A stretch of DNA of 64,000 nt from Unio delphinus (lineage: Eukaryota > Mollusca > Bivalvia > Unionida > Unionidae), in contig JAQISU010000155.1 in the NCBI GenBank assembly GCA_029339505.1, forward strand, positions 16,321,501 to 16,385,500, read 5' to 3'. Shown in pieces: positions 37,196-49,215 of this stretch. Every line of letters starts with the position of its first letter. Positions within the stretch are counted from its first letter, which is position 1. The notes beneath the pieces are model-generated. The model worked only from the letters and a program-made list of their open reading frames with translations, did not search any database and was not told the origin of the DNA. The translations under genes and the position numbers were made by a program.

Positions 37196-39889
37196 TTCCG
37201 AAATTATTTCACGCGCTATCCCACATTGGATTCTATCCGGTTGTAATCTGATTAATTTCTTGAACTCGCGTAATTGTGCATCAAGTGCATCAAGTGTTCT
37301 ATGATCGGTGTTAATTTCTTCGTAATAGTCTACGAAATTCTTTAGCCAATCATGTGGGGATAAACCGACAAATGGTGGTGGTTGGCCATAATCGCCGCAC
37401 ATGACGACCTTTGTATTCGCGTGCAATAACCACTCGAGAAACTTTTGTAATACATCTAATGACACCGTGCATATCTCATCCCAAATTATGACGCCGGGGA
37501 TAGATTTCTCACCCATTCGATCAGGAGTCCATTAGTCGCCTTTCCATCGAACGAAACTATGATAAGTACAAGCATTTACCCCTCGTTGTTTCATCTCTCT
37601 GGCAAGTCTGTGTGTTAGTGTTAGCACAATCATGTTTGATTTGCCACGAAATAATTCAATCGCGCGAGTCGTTTTTCCTGACCCGCCACAACCGTTTGAA
37701 TAAACTGTTTTATATCTACATACAGGATCAGATATCTGTGGTGCATTAGATAGTTCTGACATCTGATTGTTTTTCAGGTATTTATCTTCAATCGTAACAT
37801 CTGCTGATTTTGAATAATCACAAGGTATTTCCCGCTTAATTCTCCATGATCCCCAACTCTCGTCGGAATTTATGAATTCAGCTACTGAATTGCTGTGTTT
37901 TGCGTCTATGTAAAATGAATCAGTGGCGACTCTAACTGCGGTGTCAGGAAATTTATTTATCATCGAAAATAAATTGATAGAAGCATAAGCCAGCATAGAT
38001 GCCCTCAAATGTGTATACTGAAGACTGTGTCCATCGCTGTAAGTAACAATTGTACCTAATTTGGTTCCATCGGACAAGAAAGCGTTTTTACGATCCACGT
38101 ATATACCCTTAGATGTTACATGCGCGATTATAAAATCGTATTCAGCATCATCTATAATCAACCGTGAAGAATATCTTGTATTGTCGTATTTTCCACCTTG
38201 AGTGAATTTACCGAGATTTTTTGCATCTTTGTTTCTGATTTCATATAACAGTTTGGACCAATTCATGATATATTCTTCGTCGAGATCCGGGAATTGTTTT
38301 CGTTGTTCACTGATTATACTATCTATATCAGGCTGTGGTGGTAACCAGACTTCATTCTGTCCTCGATATGATATAATTGCTTCACTGACAATCAGCGATA
38401 TCAGCATGCTACAATCGGTCATATAACGTAACAGCACTATTGGCATCCAATGTTTTTCCGACATATGTCTGCCAATCCAGACATAACAGCATGGATGAAG
38501 TCCTTTAGCTAATTCAAATGATACAACACGAGCGAATCCGGTTAAATCAAAATCAGGTAGTGGTCCATTAATCGCAACGCGGGCCATCTCATGGGTGGGA
38601 TGTCCAAATCGCTTGAAGTATTTAGCGCATTCTCCGTACCCGAGAAAACTCTCTGGGTAACACGCGACTATATCAACCGAAATAATGGTTTCGGGGTTAT
38701 ATTTTGTATTCCATAATCCGGCGTGATTATATTCAATGCAGCTTAATTTGATGTCTGTGAGAAATTCAGCTCGCGTTGGTTTCCACGAGTTTCTCTTTCT
38801 CTCAAAATGAGCTGCAATCGACGGAATTGTAAAGCAATTTGTTAATAATTGTTCGTCGTCGAAATTCTTCGAGAAACTACTAGCTAGTTTTTTCATCTTG
38901 TCATGGAGTGCTTCGGTACGGTATAATTCTCCATTGGGTCTTACAAACTGATCGAATCCACCCTCGGGGTTTTCAGCACTGTAAAGTAACCACACTGACA
39001 CCGGATCGTTTTTACTTAACTGGCAAATAGCATCGAACAATTTTTCCTCAGAGAATTCTGGAACGGGAAACTCCCGGGGTATATATTTTATTGCTCGTGT
39101 TCGCCGGAATATTGTTAGCGCAGATGTCCACGCGTGTTCATTATGATCAATAATTTTGATTGTAGCTCCTCTCGATTTATATTTCGGTTCGTATAATACT
39201 TCTCCTGTTATTGTCGTTACCGATATTGGAAATTTTAGTATTCGTTCTAACTCTGCTACATTTTGAATTGTCGCCCCACGCTGTTTCACTGTTAGTCCCC
39301 ACTCGGTTATTTTATGCGTCTTAGATCAGTCAATTTGTTCCCCCGGGATGCATTTGTGAAGTGTTCTATTATTCGTTCTGCTACACAATTCATTCTTGAC
39401 GAAGTCGATGACGATGTCATCAATGACAGTTTCATGGTTTTTAGTTTTTCAATACTCGGTTTATCATTTAACGGATATATCCCATAAACAACTGCTGTTA
39501 CAGGATAAGATCTCTCGTAGTATGGTTTATCAATTCCAGTCAGAATTTCTGGTTTTGAATCTTGACTCACAATGACAGTTCTTTTATCCTTCAAGATAGG
39601 TTCAAATTTATCCCTGATAATCCAATCTCCAGTATCTGAAGGAATAATGAAATGTGAAATTATCTTGGCTGCGTTTTCGTCATTCATGGTAGCATCAACA
39701 CTACCATGAATTCGAAATGTTGACCAACAATAAGATGCTCCATCACGCTTGAATTCATTAAAACAATCGCTGATTTTACTTATCAATGTTCTATCACTTA
39801 TTAGACTCTGGTTTATCGAAGACTCTATCGAGATTAAATTTAGCATTTTTCCAGGGTTTAATTTTCGATTATCTCTCGAACTCCTTCAT
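37191..39889 (-). pseudogene. PolB-helicase of element B, N-terminal part, broken
   Basis: It starts at ATG 39889 (MKEFER), the same start as in A, but codon 7 is TAA (39869-39871). A one-base loss near 39305 shifts the frame before ITEWG, and a TAA at about 37529-37531 cuts the helicase. Polymerase motifs ISVDIVACYP and VATDSF and Walker motifs GCGGSGKTT and VIIWDEI remain readable. It lacks the coding palindromes found in A at 32886-32900. Interrupted at EIISETP by element A. Confidence 0.9.
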
Positions 39890-39932
39890 ACTATAATTAA
39901 GACAAGTATTTAAATAGAGAATTTATTATATA

Positions 39933-40295
39933 ATGAATCATTGCAAATGGCTTATGATTGGATCAATAACCCCGTGTAACAAATCATGCAGAAAGGAGAT
40001 CTGTGGGTATCATATGCAAAGCGTTCGACGCGGAAGCCTTGGTCCAATTCCATGTATAAGATGTGGGGTTGGGGTGAGAGGAATATCACAAGTATGTCTT
40101 GGTTGTGGTGGTAAACGATACAGAGAGTTGAAGCGTTATTATGATAAGAGAGTTAAAAACTCTATTAAGGATTCCATCAATGCCTCTACTTCTGACTGTG
40201 TCAACGACAAGGTCATTAGAACCCCTCAAGATTATATTGAGAGATTCTCAAGTAATGTAACAATTCAACCAAACAATGAATTAGATAAACAATAA
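39933..40295 (+). CDS. Cys-rich zinc-binding protein, element B
   Basis: The 120-residue protein is a homologue of the A protein at 30835-31164, with CKWLMIGSITPCNKSC, CGYHMQSVRRGS, IPCIRCGVGVRG and CLGCGGKRYRELKRYYDKR conserved. It is longer by a Ser/Asn-rich insert near residue 82. The frame is intact although neighbours are broken. The start lies at TATATAATG. Confidence 0.7.
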   Translation: MNHCKWLMIGSITPCNKSCRKEICGYHMQSVRRGSLGPIPCIRCGVGVRGISQVCLGCGGKRYRELKRYYDKRVKNSIKDSINASTSDCVNDKVIRTPQDYIERFSSNVTIQPNNELDKQ

Positions 40296-40307
40296 TATAG
40301 TATATAA

Positions 40308-40796
40308 ATGAACCAAGAATTCAGACCGCATCCCTTGATCACAAACTACGAAGCGTTCCGTGATGGTACTGTCAGACACTGCAGATTGAAGAAACCGGTT
40401 GGGTGGGATAATGGTGTGGGGTATTTGATGTTTGGAACTGGAAAGAAGAAATATTGCTGTCATAGGTTTGTCTTCGAGGTGTTTAATGGATTGATCTAGG
40501 ATGGTCTTGTTATCAATCACATTGATTCCAATCCACATAATAACAAATAGGATAATCTAGAAGCTCTTACACAGAGTGAGAATTTAAAACGAGGATTAAC
40601 TGGTACTTATAAAACAATTGGGAAAAGACCCGTAAAATCTTTTAATACAACAACTAACGAACAAATTGTATTCAAATCAATATCTGAAGCCGGTAGATAT
40701 TTTGATATTTGTAGAGCCTCGGTACGACATGTTGCAGAAGGAATAACCAAGACGGCTTTTTCTAAAAAGATTGAACAAAAGATTTGATTTTCGTAT
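40308..40796 (+). pseudogene. HNH endonuclease of element B, broken
   Basis: Homologous to 30325-30819. It reads MNQEFRPHPLITNYEA, then a TAG at 40497-40499 just before DGLVINHIDSNP, and a second TAG in the NNK-DNLEALT segment (about 40549). It ends near 40784. The HNH core residues are still recognisable. Confidence 0.82.
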
Positions 40797-41910
40797 GTCT
40801 AAATCATATTTTATATAACACAAACGGAGATAACTCGTTTAGGTATGTTCACGGCCTATGAAATAATTATATCCCTTAGATTGTGTCACCGATTTTGATG
40901 GGCTATCTTTTGATTGGTTTACAAAAAATAAATAATTTACTAATTTTTTTTGACTGATTTTAGTCGATTTTTGACTGATTTTGGCCGATTTTTGACTGAT
41001 TTTAGTCGATTTTTGACTGATTTTAGTCGATTTTTTACTGATTTCGGTCGATTTTTTACTGATTTTCAGTGGTTTCAGTCGGGTAAAGTAGTCGATTTTG
41101 CATTGGATTTCTCGTAGACTTTTTCATGAAAATCATTTTATCGTTAAAAATCAGTCGAAATCAGACAAAAACAACGAAAACAGACAAAAATCAATCAAAA
41201 AACACTGAAATATCGCGGTGGTCTCAGTCGGGTTAAGCAGTCGATTTTGCATGGGATTTCTCGTAGACTTTTTCACGAAAAATGACTTTCGTATGCCTGA
41301 TTATATTTTGGCATTATAGTATAAACGGAGATAACTCGTTTAGGTGTGTTTACGGCCTATGAAATAGTTATCTCCGTTAGATTGTGTCGCCGATTTTGAT
41401 GGGCTATCTTTTGATTGGTTGTTATAAATATCACGATTCTCAACGGAGATAATCAATTATCGGCTTTTATAGAAAAACGAATCAAATAGAAACTATTTAC
41501 AAACAGCTGTATTCTTTTTTTTAGTGTTTGCAAACATTCAGTCTTGCTTAAATGCCGTTAATAATCATTATTAAGCACACAGCGGATATAGCGATCAGAC
41601 ACCTTTGTGTTCAACTTTCATCTATAACCAGCTTATATACTATATCGTCTGTGTTATTATTGGGCTTTAGCGTCGAAGCTCATATGTGACCAATTCATAC
41701 AACTCACACACTATTCCACGGTGTGTGGGTACTTTTTGTATCCTTACAACCTGGGAATTTTGTTCTGGGTTGTATGAATTAGGTCCGTATGAATGTAGAC
41801 CCCCCCCAAAAAAAACAAAAAAATTCATTTTATCCCAATCACGATTACTGGTTTTTTTTGAAAAAATATATCATGTTTTTTTGTATTAGACATATATTAT
41901 ATAATTATAT
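40797..41910. repeat. Non-coding repeat region of element B
   Basis: A block of about 97 bp (AACGGAGATAACTCGTTTAGG to TTTTGATTGGTT) occurs at about 40824-40921 and about 41323-41421. Between them are six or so units of about 22 bp (TTTTTGACTGATTTTAGTCG) at about 40950-41062, and two copies of a block around AGTCGATTTTGCATtGGATTTCTCG (written in parts; about 41075 and 41229). No such array is in element A. The position corresponds to the control region 29470-30324 of A. Confidence 0.7.
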
Positions 41911-42283
41911 ATGTACTCTGAAGATATTGATGAGATTATAAATGAAATATCTAATCTAAAATCCCTAAAAAATACCATTGTCAGATGGTTTAGATTGTGA
42001 TAAAATCCTCTCTGATTATCAGGATATTTGTTTCGCTTCTATGCATAATAAATACATATTACCAAAGAAATATTCTTTGATAAAAAAGATCCAGAATTCT
42101 CTCCGTGATACCCTTACACAATGTCACGATATTAATGTGTTTGTCCCGTTATTTACCATCGTAGAAAGAGTTAGAAGAGACCTAGGCCAACAATATGAGA
42201 TCAAAAAGCAGGTTAATGCAAAAATTAGAAATATACGGGCATTAATAAATGAACAAAACCCGCTAGATAACAACCATGCATGA
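41911..42283 (+). pseudogene. Small unknown protein of element B, frameshifted
   Basis: Homologue of 29050-29439. The start MYSEDIDEIINEISNL follows TATATATG. A frameshift near 41983 separates it from LDCDKILSDYQDICFA and DINVFVPLFTIVERVRRDLG, which are conserved. It supports the gene call in A. Confidence 0.65.
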
Positions 42284-43007
42284 ATTTCCATGTTTTCCTA
42301 ACCGTTAGTTGTATAACGCGTAGTAAAATTCTCGCTATAAATACACTACTGCAGATGTTGCATTCCGCTATAAGCTTGTAACTGCAAGGTAAAATTTGTA
42401 CTATAAATAACCATGGACTGCAATACAATGTAAAGGTATGTGCGCATAACTGTATAATCAATACCGGCTTGATTAAACAACACGGGAGTAAATTACCATG
42501 GTGAAAAACCTTTTAGCGAGTGGTTTTTTTATGTTATTTTTCATTCATGCTTGCCTATCTGAGTCGGGTTAAACGTGAAAATCATTTTATGATGACAAAA
42601 TCACTACATGAAATCTCTTCGGGATTCAAATTGGAAATTGCTTTATTGTTTCAATAATGGTAAACGAAGCATTCCGCTATAAGCTTGTAACTGCAAGGTA
42701 AAATCTGTACTATAAATAACCATGAACTGCAATACAATGGAAATGCATGTACGCACAACTGTATAATCAATATCGGCTTGATTAAACAACACGGGAGTAA
42801 ATTACCACGGTGAAAAACATTTTAGAGAGTAGTTTTGTTTTGGTTATTTTTCATTGATGCTTGTCGGATTAAAACGTAAAATCTTTTTAAATGAATCAAT
42901 TAGACTCTTTCCATTTGAAATCCTTTGGATTTTCATGTATGATGACAAAGTCACTATATGAACATCTCTTCGAGATTCAAATTGGAAGATTGTTTACGAT
43001 TTCAATA
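42284..43007. repeat. Tandem duplication in element B
   Basis: A block with CATTCCGCTATAAGCTTGTA, GTACTATAAATAACCATG and TTAAACAACACGGGAGTAAA occurs at about 42359-42545 and again at about 42668-42850. A palindrome AAATCCTTTGGATTT lies at 42918-42932. No gene is seen. Confidence 0.65.
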
Positions 43008-43700
43008 ATGGTAAATAAAGCATTAACCACTCGATTAGCGAGAGAGAGACTGGCAAATGAATGGTTTACGATTTCAATAATGGTAAATGAAGCATTAACC
43101 ACTCGATTAGCGAGAGAGAGACTGGCGAATATAAAAAATATATACCCGTCCGTGATTCTGTCAGGGGTAAATTACAAAATCGGCAGAATCTTCAGACTGA
43201 CCTTTCCGTGGGATCTGAACAGTTATTTCAACCGGTTACTATAGCAACAAAGGAAGTAGCAAAACGGATAATATTAGCTACTGAGCGAGCTATATGGGGG
43301 GATGTTCCCAAGGATAAACCAAGAGAAGAAAAGTCTCTTATTAGTGAACTTGAATAAATAGCAACGGGAACTGAAAAAAACATCAGCGTTGTTAACAAAA
43401 CCACCTCCTGGTCCGAAAAAAACGAATGTTTCTCTGTTAGATAAATTTACCGATGAGGCTAAAAAACTAATACAAAATTTTAAATTATTAAAATCAAGGG
43501 ATTATGAAGCTTTTGGTAATTTTGTTGCTAACAGTTATAATTCAAGAAAAGAGGTTTTAGCGGGTGAGTACAAGAATGATAAATTATTAATATCAAAACA
43601 CAACTGCTTGATTATGTTGGTTAAATCTGTAAATATCTTTTCTGAAGAAGAAACATTAAATGATGTTACTGAAGGGGTATTAGTAATGGCATTCGCGTGA
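43008..43700 (+). pseudogene. Scaffold-like protein of element B, broken
   Basis: The start MVNKALTTRLARERLAN is repeated by a 62-bp tandem duplication at about 43000-43125. After frameshifts, ATERAIWGDVPKDKP, then YEAFGNFVANSYNSRKEVL align to the element A gene at 27734-28861. Homology ends near 43690, marking the truncated edge of B. Confidence 0.7.
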
Positions 43701-45377
43701 CGTATCTACAAGCTGGGTGAAAAAATAAATATTCACTCGTACTGTCTTGTGTTTTCATGCTTCCAAGCCAGTACAACTAAATACTTGATCCAGGACATTT
43801 GAAAATAGAATCACTGATTACCAACTTGTTCATCGGAATGCCTCTAAATACCAAGTCTAGTCAAAAGCTTTATTGCATATGGACAAGTCTCTGTTTCCAT
43901 GACATCAGGCTTGAACCACACCAAGATCAATAAGACCTTATTTTACCAAACCTCCTATATGCAATATACTCCAAGACCGAATCGATCGAAAATGTACAAT
44001 GATAAAGGTGATAATATAATAGTTATAACTTATAGGCAAGAAATCAATAACTCACATACCTCTACAGCGAAAGATATGCAAGTATTTAAAGTAGACCGCT
44101 CACTGACAAGACGTTCAGTAATGTAATGATTTTTCATACGGTGAGACATTTGTACAAAAAATATCGTATTTAATATCAAATATCTGAAACTGGTATATAT
44201 GTATAATACATCCTTTTAGGATCTTTTCATCTAAGTCATTTGCATTCATTTTATTAAACAAATGCTAAAAGCAGTTGCTAAAACATGGGCATGATACCCT
44301 GTGATGGAGATTAGTTTTTTTTCTAGCTCGATAACTAATACTACACATAACAAAAATTATAATACTTTAATTCAATATTGGTATTGATTATTCGCTTGAA
44401 CGTTACTATCTTGCAAGAAAGATAAATTAATCCACTCTTTTCTTTCAGTACTGGTCCCAATGATTTTGGCATTAGTTGTGAATGGGGTGAGTAGGGTTGT
44501 TAGATTCGTTCTGCCCCAATGTCCCCTATAGGGCGAGCTGACTAATATTAGTTCCTTATGTATGATACTTAGGGATTACTGCATGAAAATTTCAGGTTTA
44601 ATAAAACCAACATTTCTCTGAACTCCTCAGAATCTTAACTGTTTATCGTTTTATATCAGTTTATGTCTTTCTTTTCTTGTTGATCCGATGTCTAGTACTA
44701 TGGTTACTGTTTGAATTATTCTTCATCCTCAAATCGTTTTCTTACGTTAATAGATGATATTTCTCTGTGTATGTCTGCTCTCTCCTTTTCCTTGTTGTCA
44801 TTGACATGCTAAGTAAATCTACCAACGACCATAACGAGCCTGAAAAAAAATAAAATAGTTTGGGCAACTAATTTTGACAACCAAAAATGTCATAATTATA
44901 TGGTTTCTTACTGCTTAAAAAGGTGTCGATGTGTTTGATATTGTGTAGATGCTCGCCTCTTCAAGTCTGACAGATTAATTCCATTGTTACTGTATTTCCA
45001 TTGTTGCACATGTTACGTTAAATATGCTCCACTTCGACAATGGAGAAGCAGAAAGATGTAGAGATTAGAGAAAAGGATATTGATAGATAGAGGCAATCAA
45101 ATAAAACACAGGAAATATAAGCAGCAAGCCACGCATCACTTTGTCATATATACAACTTTTATTGCAAAGACAAGTAGGCTTCCAATCTTTAAGACAATCT
45201 TTAATTTGCTTGCAAAGTACTCTGTGTACATTTATACATGATGTGACTAATTTGTTTTAAAAGTTGCTCGTGTATCATAATCGAAATTTTTTGAACATTT
45301 TTAGGTGATAAAAGCATTTTTTCGATTATAATATATCGATAATATCAGTAAATTCTGTAAAATAAACCGTCTGCATG
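43701..45377. other. Unassigned DNA
   Basis: AT-rich sequence right of the truncated edge of element B. No terminal repeat, gene or known element is seen. Confidence 0.5.
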
Positions 45378-45472
45378 AATGTATGTATGTATGTATGTAT
45401 GTATGTATGTATGTATGTATGTATGTATGTATGCATGCATGCATGCATGCATGCATGTATGTATGTATGTAT
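45378..45472. repeat. ATGT/ATGC microsatellite
   Basis: ATGT units with a central block of ATGC units. The reading frames over it are artefacts. Confidence 0.95.
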
Positions 45473-45639
45473 CGACCCGACAACCAAATATTCAAAAGGC
45501 TTGTAGGATGGCCATCTTTTATTGTTCGTGTCAATTGTTTTTAATTCAGTGACAATAACCAGAAAAAGAGATAGTCAAAACACATCATTATATGCACAGT
45601 ATGTGTAACATCCAATAAGGTGAAAAATGAAAAGGGAGA

Positions 45640-45900
45640 TATGTATACAGTAGGATGGATAAAGCTAACATTATATTCTGTGACATTCATGATAATGAAG
45701 AGGAATATCATTTTATTTTAGAATGTCATGTGTATACTATCATGAGTGTAAACTTAATTCAAAACTACTTCTGTAATAAACAATATATGCACACGTACAT
45801 TGAACTGTTGACTTTTTGCAGTAGAAAACGAATAAGCTCATCAGCTAATTTGATATATGACGCATTTAAAATAAGTGATAGATTATTTTTTCCTGAGTAA
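45640..45900 (+). mobile_element. LINE C-terminal fragment
   Basis: An 81-codon frame at 45655-45900 carries a Cys/His region with EEEYHFILECHVY and an aromatic-rich helical tail. This is the pattern at the very C-terminus of several mollusc non-LTR RT proteins, where a CxxxxxxExHFIxxC box follows RT. It is truncated at the 5' side, and the class is uncertain. Confidence 0.45.
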
Positions 45901-46111
45901 TGTATGATAAAGATTTAGATATTAGTCCATTCTGACACATTATTATTTGTTGAGTAATGTATGAGAAAGATTTTAAATATTAGTCCATTCTGACACATTA
46001 TTATTTGTTGAGTAATGTATAATAAGGATTTTCGATATTAGTCCATTCTGACACATTATTATTTGTTGAGCAATGTATGATAAAGATTGTAGATATTAGT
46101 CCATTCTCAAA
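45894..46111 (+). repeat. 58-bp tandem repeat, about 3.7 units
   Basis: Unit runs from TGAGTAATGTATGA through ATTAGTCCATTCTGACACA to ATTATTTGT. The last unit is partial. It begins at the stop codon of the LINE fragment and may be its 3' UTR repeat. Confidence 0.85.
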
Positions 46112-47009
46112 TTTTCATCTCTTGACGATGACTATTTTAGTTTCTCTATAAAGTTTAATATATTCTATTTGACAGCCAATCAAAACGTTTTGTACTATTT
46201 ATTTTATAATGAAGAAAACACTTATGATCCCAAACTTTTGAATCGGTTGTGTCCCACACAAAATGCAAACAGATGTAAGCAAATTTGGAACTGAAACGTA
46301 GCAGAGTAATATATCAGAAAATTATTCACCGTGAAGGATGTACATATTTGTATTATCTTTCTGAAACGTAAACAACATTTTATTAATAAAACAACAGGGA
46401 TGTCATATCAACTGTTCTCAGTATTATCAATAGTATCGATATATGTTAATATCTTTAATAAGTGCTTCATAACCGTGACCCTAAAATGACGTATTAATAG
46501 TTATCGCGCTTTGAGATGAACTTATATATTTAGGAAAGAAGGTAGAAAAGTGCAGAAGTGGCGAAATGTATTGACTGTCACTTGTTGAGGACGACACCGA
46601 ATGATTTCAAGTTAGTGACACTTTAAATTTATCGTTGATACATTCGTAATTATTTGTGTCTATTCGTCAGACGTGAATGAAATCTTGAAATCCCTTCCGC
46701 CGGGCCCAGTAAATTTAAATAATATTATCAGTGCACATGGCTTGTTAAAAGTAAAGTCCAATCCGATCACGGTTGCTTTGCTGTCTTTAAACCATACAAT
46801 GCTTCTGCAAGATAATAACAATAAAGATAATAAATTAGTCAGTGGAACTAATTCTTAATCTTCCAGGACCGTAAACCACTTACTAATGGTCATTGGCCCA
46901 TCAATATTTTGAATACACTGACTTTGTCATCTCTTTTAGGTATTCAATAAACCTATGGTGTAAATTCGGGTTCTTATGTTGTTGTTCATTACTGGGCGTC
47001 GCGTATTTC

Positions 47010-47046
<37 letters not shown>

Positions 47047-47412
47047 GAAATCTTCCGAAATTGGTGCCCGATATCTTATCATGCGTGGCGGTGGCCAGAG
47101 GGTACGAGCGTTGGACACAGAAAAGTTTATCCACAGAAACATAATGTGTTTCTATAAGCTCTGAAAAGGAAAAGGTAAGTTAGATTGCGCAGGCAATGTT
47201 GAAACAAAAGAAAGTTTCGAGAGAAAACAAGACGTCTCAAACGTTAACAAAATTAAAATACTTCTTAAAGTTTTTATTTTACAGCCATATAAGATATTAC
47301 GAATTTGGATTATTCCTAGTAATTTTTAATCCGATGAGTACGCTTTGTATTCTAACATTGTAGTACATCTTTCGGATATTCACATCTACATTTAATATTG
47401 GTCGTTTATAAT
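46112..47412. other. Unassigned DNA with a TA microsatellite at 47013-47043
   Basis: No gene is supported. Short frames at 46673-46858 and around the TA array lack any recognisable domain. Confidence 0.4.
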
Positions 47413-48428
47413 TTATTGTTTGGATCCAAAATTGTCCATTCTATTTTCGAATGTACCTTCCTTCATAACTTGGGTATAATATTCATATCCTATCACTTGT
47501 GCTAAGAAGTGAACCAAGAGTAATGTTCTTAACAGTATTGTACAAAGTTCTTGCTTGAGATTTTGATAATCTTGTTCGACTTTCTTGGCTAAGCACCATC
47601 TATCAAACAACTGCTCTTTTTCTCAAGCAAATTAGACATTAGTTTGTCCAGCTTCTTTTCTGTAATTTCTGAATTTTTGTCGATAAGCTTCAGGGACTAA
47701 CTCATAACACTTTAGATTGCATTTTTTTAACCACATAATAGTCGCCACTTTGCTGAACGGACAGTGATGTGTAAATCTCACTAGCCTTACCAGTAAGTTC
47801 ACATTGCAATAACTGAGTCCAATGCTCTCTTGGCTACTTACAATTTTCTGCAACTTTTTCAAAACGAATGAAGTATTTGTCTACTTCTTTTTCTCAGAAA
47901 GGGGGCACTAATCTAATATTCCTAGCTAAATCAAAATTTAAATTTGGATTTGAAGTATGATTGTGATTTTCACTTACCAGCTCTATTTTTTTCATTTTAA
48001 TTTGATATTCCCTTTCTTCATTCTCTCTCTATCAATCCGCATCTGTTCTTTTTGTAATTCAATTTGCCTTTTTGTCTCCTCTCTCTCTCTATCCTTTCTC
48101 TTTTTCATATTGTAATTGTCTTTCTTTCTCCCTTTCTTGAACATCCAGCTTCTTCAACTTTAATTCCATCTTGAAATTTAATTCTAATTCCTTTAGTTTT
48201 GTCATTGTGTGATATAGACTTACTGACCGAAACCAATGCACTTTGTTCCAAAACATCATTTTCTACCAAATATTGGACCACATTCTTTTTGATATCTTGT
48301 TTCGTTTAAGAAGACTTGACTTCAGAAAGATCATATTTTCAGGCAAGTTGAATCAACTCATCTTTTTTGAAAAGATCTAATTGCTCCTGGGTAGGACTAG
48401 AAAGAAATATTTCTACTTTAGATGTCAT
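47413..48428 (-). pseudogene. gag: Gypsy-type gag relic
   Basis: It starts at ATG 48428 (MTSKVEIFLS). A Lys/Glu-rich coiled coil follows, then a degraded capsid-type Gag with ELVPEAYRQKFRNYRKEAGQ and LFDRWCLAKKVEQDYQNLKQ, typical of gypsy Gag. Several stops and frameshifts break it. Pol is not found downstream before 47412, so the element is truncated. Confidence 0.65.
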
Positions 48429-48732
48429 TTTAATAAAAGACTGTCAGTCTCACTAAAGATTTAAAATTTTCTAAAACTAGGGGAATTCAAATTTAAAACA
48501 AATGTTTCTTTTCTGAGAAAAATTCTAGCCAAATTCCAATTTATCTCAATCTCAAATAACAAGCTTGTACAAATTTAACAAGCAATTTATTGAGTACAAA
48601 TAGTTTCATAACAGAAAATATTTAAACTTACGGTTTTAGAGAATAAAGTCCAAAAATTAATCCAAAAAGAATTCACAATATAATCCACTAGTTGAATTGC
48701 AAGAGTCCTGATAATAAAATGTCCCAATAGTT

Positions 48733-48759
48733 CCCGGTTCGAATCTTGACGATTAATCC
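48733..48759 (-). other. Possible primer binding site of the gag relic
   Basis: On the minus strand TGGATTAATCGTCAAGATTC continues into GAACC. The complement ends in CCA and includes a T-arm-like GGTTCGAATC, as a tRNA 3' half would. It lies 5' of gag, where a PBS is expected. The LTR beyond it is not delimited. Confidence 0.35.
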
Positions 48760-49215
48760 AATATGGACGACGATGTCACGTGATGAATTCAGTTTTAGTT
48801 TTATAATAATTCAAATGAGCACAAGTAATTTCTAGATAAATAAAACAATACATTCCTCTTGATTCCAAACGAATTGAGATGATTTACACTCAAACATAAA
48901 AACACACATCATTGTATTCCAAAGCCCAGACTGACTACTGAACCGTTAGCTTTTAAAACACGGCTATATACTGATTCTCTCGTAAACAGGAAGGGGTCAC
49001 GTTATTTTCTAGAAGGTCATAGAACGAACCCATGCTCGCAAAGTCACGTTTACATTATGATCTAGAAAGATGACCTTGAAATCAACTAATCATTTTTAAA
49101 ATAAAGCTCTAATGTCCTTGCAATAAAAAAATCATTTTAGAAGCTTGTTTACACTATGAAACAAGGCCACAAAATGAGATTAACATCTGTTGTTTACTTG
49201 TAGAGTGAAAATTTC
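48760..49215. other. Possible LTR remnant or unassigned DNA
   Basis: This lies beyond the possible PBS and before the LINE. No second copy is found, so an LTR cannot be shown. Confidence 0.25.

Larger units (their letters stand above)
37191..43700 (-). mobile_element. Element B, right part (continues 17686-20797)
   Basis: It holds the rest of the polymerase-helicase, then homologues of the zinc, HNH, small unknown and scaffold-like genes in the order of element A. Homology stops at about 43700. The pX, capsid, pVI, protease, fibre, membrane and penton genes and the right terminal repeat are missing, so B is truncated. Confidence 0.87.

Noticed and set aside
40950..41062. CRISPR array
   Set aside because: The 22-bp units are adjacent without unique spacers and the context is an animal genome element.
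43701..44500. Right terminal repeat of element B
   Set aside because: I looked for GTTCACC...GCTGCT on either strand here and found none; B is truncated at about 43700.
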